Below are positions 56,273 to 64,000 of a stretch of 64,000 nt of DNA, piece by piece (positions within the stretch are counted from its first letter, which is position 1; each line of letters starts with the position of its first letter). Origin of the DNA: Muscardinus avellanarius (Eukaryota; Chordata; Mammalia; Rodentia; Gliridae); contig OY726572.1 in NCBI GenBank assembly GCA_963383645.1, positions 24,931,292 to 24,995,291 of the forward strand, in the 5' to 3' direction. Below the pieces are notes generated by a model that was not told the origin of the DNA, made no database searches, and saw only the letters and a program-made list of their open reading frames with translations. The position numbers were made by a program, and so were the translations under genes.

Positions 56273-57289
56273 AAGTTGTAGTTGATACTCAACTCCTACC
56301 GGGTGATTCACCACAGTATCAGTTAGATTACTTTGCTTATAGCTTATAGCTGAAGGAGCCAGTCTGAAATGTAAGGAAATGAACACTCACACACGCACAC
56401 ACACCCCTAGAATTTCAGCAGGAGGGTATGTTTAAAGGTTAGATTCTGGCACCCAACTGGCTCAGCAAGAACCAGGCTTCCTCCAGCCCTGTTCTGCAGC
56501 AGGTGTCAGCCTCATTCTGTAGTTGGTATCTGGTGGCCTTTTTCTCCAAAGCCCTCACATTTCCTTGTCTTGGATCACACTGTGAACCTGTTGCTGAATC
56601 CTTCCCTCAAGACAGGGATGGCATTACCATGACTGGCTGAGGTCAGGCCCTGGAGCCTTTTCTTGAACTGTGTAGGGGAGGATGCTAGAGAGTAACCACA
56701 GCCAGCCTTCAGCAGACTTGCTGTTCAGGTACTGAGATCCCATGCTGTTACTATTTGTAAGATGTCCTTCAAGTATCACAATGGTGCCCGATCCAGGAGA
56801 GATCACTGTTTTATAATACTTGGTACAAAGCTCAGTATAGTAAGGGAATTATTTTCATTTGTATTTTAATGCATTTTGTATATGAAAAATACTCCTTTCA
56901 AATTTCAGACTTAACCTAGTTTTAATTTAGAGATTATCAGAAAAAGTATAGTAGAAAAGTTTTATTAATAACTGGGCACTTTGGTTCATTTTATATTTAG
57001 GAGAGTTCCAAGAAGTATGGTTTGACATTATTTTCCAACTCTGTCCCCAAAAGTTGTATACTATACACAGGTGCTGCCTTCAAGGACCTGTAATGGGCCC
57101 ATGTTGTCAAAATGTGGAACATGTCAAGTACTTTCATTCTATCTAGAGATTCTGAAGATCCAGAGAACCAGTGCCCATTGGAAAGAAGATAATTCAACAT
57201 TGAAAAGATGCACTCATGTATATAAAACACAAAATGTTCAACATATTTAGGACAGAAATGTAAAAATGTATGTCTCTAAAACTGCCTAC
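56273..57289. other. Single-copy DNA, no gene recognised
   Basis: No repeat or exon recognised; a short (CA)n near 56,388-56,405. Confidence 0.45.
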
Positions 57290-57519
57290 AAAGAAGCAAT
57301 CCAACGCCGGGTGTGGTGGCGCACACTTGTAATCCCCATGCTTGGGAGGCAGAGACAGGAGGATCACGCAGGTTCAAACCCAGCCGCGCTGGCTTAAGAG
57401 ACCCTGTTTCCAAATAAAAAAAAAAAAACAAGTATAAGATAGGTCAGGGAGTGTAGCCGGGAGGTAGAAGGGCTTCCAGGAACCCCAGTACCACCACCAA
57501 AAAAAAAGAAGCAATCCAA
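57290..57519 (+). repeat. SINE of second subfamily with exact TSD, plus strand
   Basis: TSD 'aaagaagcaatccaa' at 57,290-57,304 and 57,505-57,519. Body 57,305-57,504 with 'ccccatgcttgggaggc' and 'gcttccaggaaccccagtac'. Confidence 0.95.
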
Positions 57520-57642
57520 GTTGGATAAGCAAGACTGCATAAAAATACCATTTTTAATCTCACTGTTGCGTCTGACAAATGATTTTTAAGTCTAGGGGGA
57601 GACTTTAGAAAAAGATTGACCACCACCTTCACCTAATTTAAA

Positions 57643-57893
57643 TGGGGGGCAGCCGGGCATGTTGGCGCACACCTGTAATCCCCGTGCTTGAGAGGCGGAG
57701 ACAGGAGGATCGTGCAGGTTCAAAGCTAGCCGCGCTGGCTTGAGACCCTGTTTCCAAATAAAAAATATATTTTTAAAATGGGTCTGGGATTGTATCCCTG
57801 AGGTAGAAGGGTTTTCAGGAACCCCAGTACCACCAAATAAAATAATAATAATAATAATAATAATAAAAATAAATAAATAAGGGGCGGCAGCAA
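57643..57893 (+). repeat. SINE of second subfamily with TSD, plus strand
   Basis: TSD 'ggggggcagc' / 'ggggcggcagc'; tail is an (AAT)n/(AAAT)n tract at 57,835-57,880. Confidence 0.92.
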
Positions 57894-58290
57894 TCCTAGA
57901 CCAAGTGGATCACCAGCTTCTACTTTGAATGGGAGGATGAGTTAGTAGGGATGGAGAGGAACATATGCGTAAAGATAAATGATGGCCACACCCCTGGGCC
58001 AGGGTCAGTCCTCTGAATGGCTTTGCTTCTAAACTGGTTGCTAGAGAATAAACCACATTATGAGTACAGCTGACTTGGTGCTTCTCCCAAAGGAGGAGGG
58101 AATCGAGAGAAAGAAGGAAGGGAATGTTAACAGCCTAAACCTAAACTCATTTCAGTTGCTAAATCATCCTGCCTGGAGGAATAATGCCAACACAGCAAGA
58201 AGAATCTGAACAATAAGAAGCTGAGCACATACGTATGGTGCGTCAGACTCTTACTCCGCTTTACAGTACTTACAACTGCTCTTCACGAAA
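57894..58290. other. Single-copy DNA, no feature recognised
   Basis: No exon or repeat recognised. Confidence 0.45.
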
Positions 58291-58294
58291 CCCA

Positions 58295-58405
58295 CAGAAT
58301 GAGGCCAGGCCCTGGAATCTACATTTACAGACAGGTTCACAGCAAACATGGCAAGGTCACATAGCTGACAAGAGGCGGGATGGGGAGCTGATCAACTTTA
58401 TTCCC
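58295..58405 (-). repeat. MIR fragment, minus strand
   Basis: 'catttacagacaggttcac', 'caaggtcacatagctgacaa' are antisense MIR core landmarks. Confidence 0.65.
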
Positions 58406-58855
58406 TAAGTATTCAATTTATGCTGAAGAAAAAAGTGAATAATGTTCCAAGTAGAAAACAACAAAGAAAATGGTCCTGATGTTTAATACGAGTTGGTTGC
58501 CAGTGGTTCCTGCATACCTGTTTATTTGGAAGCTGAGAGGTGCTTACCAATTGGTATTTTTAGTCTGTGTCTGAATCAGTACATTCAGGACTGTCGTGGT
58601 GTACTGACTCGTGCCAGTTTGTCAGACTTTATTATTAGCCGCATACAATTATGTGTCCGAGTCGGAGTGCACAGTGAGCGATTGCTCAGTTACTAAATCC
58701 AACTTCTATCCTCTTGGGGTAATTTTTTAAATCTGAAAAACAATGTACAAAATCAGTTATCAGCATTTAACACAAATCCATCTTGGGTGACAAGCTACTT
58801 AATTTAAAACTTTCCAATATATGTACTTAAATTTAAGGACTTAGATCTGAGTAAC
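58406..58855. other. Single-copy DNA, no gene recognised
   Basis: 58,490-58,690 carries several CpGs ('gtgtccgagtcggagtgc') and a 67-codon frame with no recognised motif. Confidence 0.4.
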
Positions 58856-59096
58856 AAAAAATAGACTTGTAGCCAGGCGTGGTGGCGCATGCTTGTAACC
58901 CCAGCATTCGGGAGGCTGAGACCAGAGGATCGCGGTTGGCAGGCGGCCTCAGCTACTTAGTGTGGTCTTCTGCAACTTAGTGAAACCTTTTTTAAAATAA
59001 AGAATAAAAATAGGGCAGGGGGTATAGCTCGGAGGTCGAATGCCCTGGGTTTCATCCCCAGACCTGCATACACACACACAAAAAAAAATAGACTTG
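58856..59096 (+). repeat. B1-ID dimer SINE with exact TSD, plus strand
   Basis: TSD 'aaaaaatagacttg' at 58,856-58,869 and 59,083-59,096; (CA)n then A tail. Confidence 0.94.
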
Positions 59097-59113
59097 GATT
59101 TTAATTTTTTTTA

Positions 59114-59347
59114 ATCAGGTTGTTAGCCGGGCGTGGTGGCGCACGCTTGTAATCCCCGCGCTTGGGAGGCGGAAACAGGAGGATCGCGCAGGTTCAAAGC
59201 CAGTAGTACTGGCTTAAGAGACCCTGTTTCCACATAAAAAAGTATAAAGATAGGTCTGGGAGTGTAGCCCATGGGAGTGTAGCCCAGAGGTAGAAGTGCT
59301 TCCAGGAACCCCAGTACCACACACACACACAAAAATGAGATTGTTGA
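59114..59347 (+). repeat. SINE of second subfamily, plus strand
   Basis: Weak TSD 'atcaggttgtt' / 'atgagattgtt'; (CA)n tail. The right half has a local tandem duplication of 'gggagtgtagccca' near 59,258-59,288. Confidence 0.9.
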
Positions 59348-60169
59348 AGTACAAAATAAACTCTCTTTTTGTAAATTATATACATGTATTTGACTATGAA
59401 ATGGAGAAAGAAATTTTGCCATTTTTATCAGTTCCATTAAAGGTCACTGGGTTTACATTTGTATTTTCCTGCCATTGAATTATGTGTTGGATCCAATGCT
59501 TTAGCAGTCATGGATAAACCAGGATTTCTTCACTCTAATAGGCATTTAGAGTCTACAGAAATTTATCTCTTGTCTTTCCTTTTAAATATACAGATGTGTA
59601 AGGGTTAGGCTCGCTCCCATTCCCAGCTAGCTTTTCATAACAATAATATTGGGCTAATAGTCTAAAAATCTTGGGCTCAGCTTAATGGCTTAGAAACAGT
59701 CCCTTTTGGACAGTACCTTTTGTAAAAATTTAGTCATAGCTTATACTTCTGTTGGTTACTTAAATATAAGTAAAGTATTCTAAATTCCCTCAGTCTCAGA
59801 CTGAGTTTAAAAATTAATATTTGAAGTATTAAACAAATGTTTTGCTCTTCCAGGGGATAAAAGGACAGCTGGGGCCTGAGAGAGTGTGGCTTTATAAAGT
59901 AAGACATGGCTTCATCAGGGTCAGCTTCATAAAATGATAGTGAAGTTCAAGGTTTTTCAGTAAAACGGCATCCAAAGCAGAACAATTAATGTTCTAGGCT
60001 TCACACAGGCAGATAGCAAATCAGTAGTATTCGGGTTGAGAGCCTTTAAAAATGGTTGTGATTGGTGGCAGTCAGTAACAATTGATAGCATCTTAATTTG
60101 GATATTTAAGCCTATTGTTTTCTTCCAAAAGACATAAAGGCATTTTAAATCTTTTGTAATTGTAGGATG

Positions 60170-60170
<1 letters not shown>
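59348..60170. other. Single-copy DNA, no gene recognised
   Basis: No exon or repeat recognised. Confidence 0.45.
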
Positions 60171-60171
<1 letters not shown>

Positions 60172-60211
<40 letters not shown>

Positions 60212-60219
60212 GCACACAC
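60172..60219. repeat. (CA)n microsatellite
   Basis: About 36 bases of pure CA, then interrupted CA. Not attached to a SINE, unlike most other CA/GT tracts here. Confidence 0.9.
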
Positions 60220-61305
60220 GTCTTAGAATAAATTGGTAAATAAAATAGGCACATTTCAACTTTTGACTGTTTCGTTATTGTCATTTATATTTTGCACCCA
60301 GCCTGGTCGGCTGTGCTCTTTTCCCTGTTTCCTCCAGGAGGAAGCTTGCTTGTTGGGTGGTACTGGCTGGCTCCCGGGACTGGAGGAAGTCTTGATGGAA
60401 TGACGAAAGCTCTTCCACCTGTGTAGAATTGGGCGCTTCTGCTCAGTAGTACCGAGCGATTCCTTGCTTTATGTTGTCTGAAGACCTTTATATACTTAGT
60501 AATGAATAAAGTTTGTAAATTATTAAGACAATCAACCAACTGTTCATCTGTGAGTAAAAGTGTCTACGTCCTTGCTTCTTGCTTGGGAGCTAACACGTGT
60601 CTGTGATGCTTGAGGGTAGCGTGCGCCGCCAGCGCGGCTCAGGAAGATGAGCATCTTATCCCAGCCCAGCTCTCCTCTTTCTTTATCTTTTTTGTTCCTG
60701 ACATTATAACGTTATTCTGTATTTGCTTATCATATAAATAGATAGTATTTTAATTTTGTTGAGTTATAATACCATTCCAAAGTTCTTTCAAGTAAGCAAT
60801 TTTTAAGAAACTTGGAATACTGTCCTTTTATAAGGTGAATACCTTCCACTCCAAGATTGTTGTAATTCTTTCAGAACCAAGACTTCGTAGGAACCAAGTT
60901 GAGACAACACCATGGAGCAAGTCATTCTCGCTGAGTACAGAGGTTGTGGCAGATGCGAACATTTAAGAACTTGCTACATGTCATGTCCTGTACACGGAGC
61001 TTGCTGTAGATTAGCCCACAGAATTGTTGTAACAGCTCAGTGTTGAAAGTGTATCTTGAGATGAAAGGATAGTCGTCCATAAAAATGTAGACCAAATACA
61101 CATTTCTGGAGCCTCTTAGTGCTGGGCATTGTGCTTGGAACCAGGGTCCTGAAAAGGCATGCTTGAGCCGGGTGGCAGGTTAGTGTCCACACACTTGCTG
61201 TAAGTCTCAGAGGCAAGGCCACCCTAGGGCCTTGTCACTTGAAGAAAGTTTTTAGAATCTTTCACATTGGAGCTGGACATGGAAGTAAGTTTAAGTCATA
61301 TTTTT
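60220..61305. other. Single-copy DNA with an isolated poly(A) signal
   Basis: 60,290-60,520 is GC-richer and ends in 'aatgaataaagtttg' (AATAAA at about 60,504). It could be the end of an old LTR or of a transcript, but no splice or coding context is seen. 60,610-60,650 has a small CpG cluster. Confidence 0.35.
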
Positions 61306-61309
61306 CAGG

Positions 61310-61512
61310 GAACACCAGGTGAGGTGGCAAATGCTTTTAATCTCAGTATTTGGGAGGCTGAGACAGGAGGATCACAGGTTCATGGCCAGCCTCAGCTACT
61401 TAGTGAGGCCCTCTGCAACTCAGTGAGACCCTGTTTAAAAAATAAAGCATAAAAAATATGGCTGGGGATGTAGCTCAGAGGTAGAATGCCCCTAGGTTCA
61501 AACCCTAATACT
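61310..61512 (+). repeat. B1-ID dimer SINE, plus strand
   Basis: 'aggtgaggtggcaaatgc' to 'ggttcaaaccctaatactgc', followed directly by an AT-rich expansion. Confidence 0.85.
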
Positions 61513-61660
61513 GCAGTATAATATATATATATACTGCAGTATAAATATAATATACATATAGTATATATAATACTTCTGTATCAGTATATTTATATATAGT
61601 ATATACAATACTGCAATATATATATATTTATAGTATATCATATATATGACAATATAAAAA
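61513..61660. repeat. TA-rich expansion derived from a SINE tail
   Basis: Repeats of 'atactgcagtat', 'tatatatata' and 'agtatat' with many palindromic steps. It begins with the SINE end word 'actgcag', so it likely grew from that tail. Confidence 0.8.
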
Positions 61661-61689
61661 CTTACTGACAATATTTAATAAAAAATCAT

Positions 61690-61895
61690 ACAAGCCAGGA
61701 GTGGTTGTATGATACCTATAATCCCAGCACTTAGTTCACAGGTTCATAGCCAGCTTCAGCAACTTGGTGAGGCTCTTAGCAACTTAATGAGACACTGTTT
61801 CAAAATAAAGAACAAAAATAGGGCTGAGAGTATAGCTTGGAGGTAGACTGCCCCTGGGTTGAATCCCCAGTATCACAAAAAAAAAAATTTAAAAA
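61690..61895 (+). repeat. Old B1-ID SINE, plus strand
   Basis: Left half shortened ('gccaggagtggttgtatgat'), right half clear ('cccctgggttgaatcccc'); A-rich tail. Confidence 0.82.
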
Positions 61896-63308
61896 TTCAG
61901 GGAAGAAAGAAGCATATTTGAATAGCAGGATTTGTTTGGGGCGGTTTTATAGAACAGTACCTTGAAAATGTATCTTGGGTGAAAAGGTTAAATCAGGAGG
62001 GCCTTTAGAGGTATCTTCAGGGCCCAGGTGCATAATGCCATGGACTGAGGGGTAGGAAGACGAGTCAAGTGATATTTTCCCACAGACAGCCTCCTGGCCA
62101 CGGTGGGTGTGGGCCTAGCACTAGAGAGATGTTCACTGCTGGTCCACTGAGAGCCACAGCTCGCGTTCACCAGGCACTGACTGGTGACAGATCCTGGGGC
62201 TATGTTTTTACATATTTTATTTAACCCTTGCAGTCACCCAATGAGTTGTTTGATAAATACAAGAACTTCCCTTACCAACAATTTCTAATAATAGATGGCA
62301 GTATTTAGTTGGTGAGCATAAAGAACCACCTGTAGGCCGGGACACAGGACTGTTATAGGAATAGATTAAGACCTAGTTGTAAGATGCTAAGATGAGGGTG
62401 GGAGGGTGGGGAGCGGCCGAGCAGAATGGCAGAGGAGCTTCCTGAGGAAAGCCACTGGCCAGGACCTAAGGGCAGTATGGACGTGTGGACCACCGGGGAC
62501 TGTGCTTCAAAGGGGAGGGGCAGGAGGTGACACTGAAAGATGAGTTGCAGGGGATTTTTGAAAGTAAATGAAATGTTAACTCTGAGTCAGGCTAATTGGT
62601 GTGACAGGTGACAAGACATAGTATTTTTTCAGTTCTCAGAGAACGTGGGAAGTGGTGATAGAGTTGAGGCGCTGGCAACCAGGATTATGGTTGAAGTGGG
62701 CGGCAGGAATGAATGGGCTCTGCAGCGTGCGGGTGGAGGGTGCGTGAAAACCCTAGACTAGCTTCATCGTCAAGGACGGTCTTTTAATCTATTATGAAGT
62801 AGGATAGTGGTGATTAATGCTAAATAGACAAAAGGTCGCTTGGCTTCTGCTGCAGATGAGTTAACAGTTACCATTCTAGAGGATGTGTCATGCTCAGCCT
62901 ATCAGTAAAAGAACGTCTGGTTTTTTAGATGCTTGATCAGACAGTCCACCACAGTAGGTATATTTCCTTTATCACAAACTGAGCCAGTGGTTGACCAAGC
63001 TTAAGTCGTGAATATATTTCCTTTTGACAGCCATGTTGCAAAGCCTTTATTCATGGCTTGCAGCCACTGGCCATTCCCAGCTTTAGAGCCAGGCCTGTCT
63101 GGCCTCCTCTCTTGCCCACGAGCCTTCCTCATCTGCACCTTCTCCACCCCAGCCAACAGGGTGCAGCTCTCCTGCAGGCTGCCTCCAGCTCTACCTCAGC
63201 CCCAGTGAGGACGACACATTCTCATTTTATACGACTGTTAGGAAACCAAATTGAAAACTAATTCTTACTCTAAAGTACTGACAAACATTTACAGAAGAAC
63301 TGTTTTTT
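61896..63308. other. Single-copy DNA with one MIR-like remnant
   Basis: 62,165-62,300 resembles antisense MIR ('tattttatttaacccttgca'). The rest shows no exon or repeat. Frames of 60-67 codons near 61,988 and 63,008 lack motifs. Confidence 0.45.
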
Positions 63309-63533
63309 AAAAAGTGAGTCTAAGCGGCACAGTGGCGCCTGCCTGTAATCTTAGTACTTGGAAGACCAAGACTCTTTGGTTCAAGGCCACTTAGTGAGTC
63401 CCTCAGTAACTTAGCAAGACCCTGTTTCAGAATAAAATAGGGCTGATAGGCTTGGGGGTATAGTTCAGAAGTAGAATGCCCCTGGGTTTAGTCCCCAGTA
63501 CCCCCCCCCACACACACACACAATGTGAGTCAG
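63309..63533 (+). repeat. Old B1-ID SINE with TSD, plus strand
   Basis: Flanked by 'gtgagtc'; C-run and (CA)n tail. Confidence 0.82.
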
Positions 63534-63562
63534 ACCTGATGGGTTCAGAGGAAGGGGGGGAT

Positions 63563-63803
63563 TGCTTCATTTCTTTTATTTATTTATTTATTTATTTATT
63601 TATTTTTGTGGTACTGGGGTTCCTGGAAGCCCTTCTACCTCCGGGCTACACTCCCAGACCTATTTTTACATTTTATATTTGGAAACAGGGTCTCCTAAGC
63701 CAGCGCGCGGCTGGCTTCGAACCTGCGCGATCCTCCTGTCTCTGCCTCCCAAGCGCGGGGATTACTAGTGTGCGCCACCACGCCCGGCTGCTTCATTTCT
63801 TTT
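63563..63803 (-). repeat. SINE of second subfamily with exact TSD, minus strand
   Basis: TSD 'tgcttcatttctttt' at 63,563-63,577 and 63,789-63,803; (TTTA)n tail; well preserved CpG-rich body. The 118-codon frame crossing it is a repeat artefact. Confidence 0.95.
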
Positions 63804-63814
63804 GTTATTACTGC

Positions 63815-64000
63815 TATGGAGGTAAAATTTAAGCAGTGAAAGGCACACAACTTAAACGTATAGTATGGCGATTCTGACAAACGCAAACACCATGTAACCC
63901 ACACCTTAACTTGGAGTATATATCTCTTACGCCAAAAACTTCCTCATGCTCCTTCCAGCTACATTCACCCTCACCGGCAACCAGCAATCTAATTTCCATC
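63815..64000 (-). repeat. Old L1M 3' UTR, minus strand, cut by window end
   Basis: 'aggcacacaacttaaacgta', 'accatgtaacccacacc' and 'accggcaaccagcaatct' follow the same antisense L1M 3' pattern as 42,680-42,870. Confidence 0.6.

Overview
This window is non-coding nuclear DNA of a mammal, almost certainly a non-mouse-like rodent. About thirty SINEs fuse a 7SL/B1-like left half to an ID-like, tRNA-derived right half. That dimer layout (B1-dID type) is known from squirrel-, dormouse- and beaver-related rodents. Rodent-type LINE-1 copies, old L1M fragments, MIR, L2-type and MaLR LTR remnants complete the picture. I cannot name the species from sequence alone. I found no protein-coding exon, tRNA, rRNA or CRISPR array that I can support. 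Every longer open frame is explained by a repeat or has no support. The window reads as intergenic DNA or the inside of a long intron.

Layout. 1-9,300: AT-rich single-copy DNA with a few SINEs, simple repeats and one old dispersed repeat. 9,310-12,089: a 2.75 kb rearranged L1 on the minus strand with its own target-site duplication (TSD). 12,090-26,340: single-copy DNA with SINEs, a MaLR LTR, MIR and L2-type remnants, and an exact 54 bp duplication. 26,344-32,464: a 6.1 kb GC-rich composite retroelement flanked by an exact 15 bp TSD. It has a poly(A) tail (T run on the plus strand), an L1-type 3' UTR, about 4.2 kb of a 50/100 bp VNTR, a roughly 0.5 kb unique bridge and a 124 bp tandem array at its 5' end. 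32,465-42,660: SINEs, L1 3' ends and single-copy DNA. 42,660-49,300: an ancient minus-strand L1M split by a SINE, by a twin-primed young L1 (43,481-45,014) and by a second copy of the rearranged 2.7 kb L1 (about 45,580-48,486). 49,300-64,000: SINE-rich single-copy DNA, ending inside another old L1 3' end.

The two items most likely to be undescribed are both non-autonomous passengers of the L1 machinery. The first is the 6.1 kb element, whose plan (tandem array, unique bridge, GC-rich VNTR, retroelement 3' end, poly(A), L1-type target site) parallels the hominoid SVA family, but in a rodent and from different parts. The second is the chimeric L1: 5' UTR, ORF1, an inverted L1M ORF2 fragment, a segment of unknown origin and an L1 3' UTR. 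It occurs twice with the same internal joins and with different flanks, so it appears to have moved as a unit.
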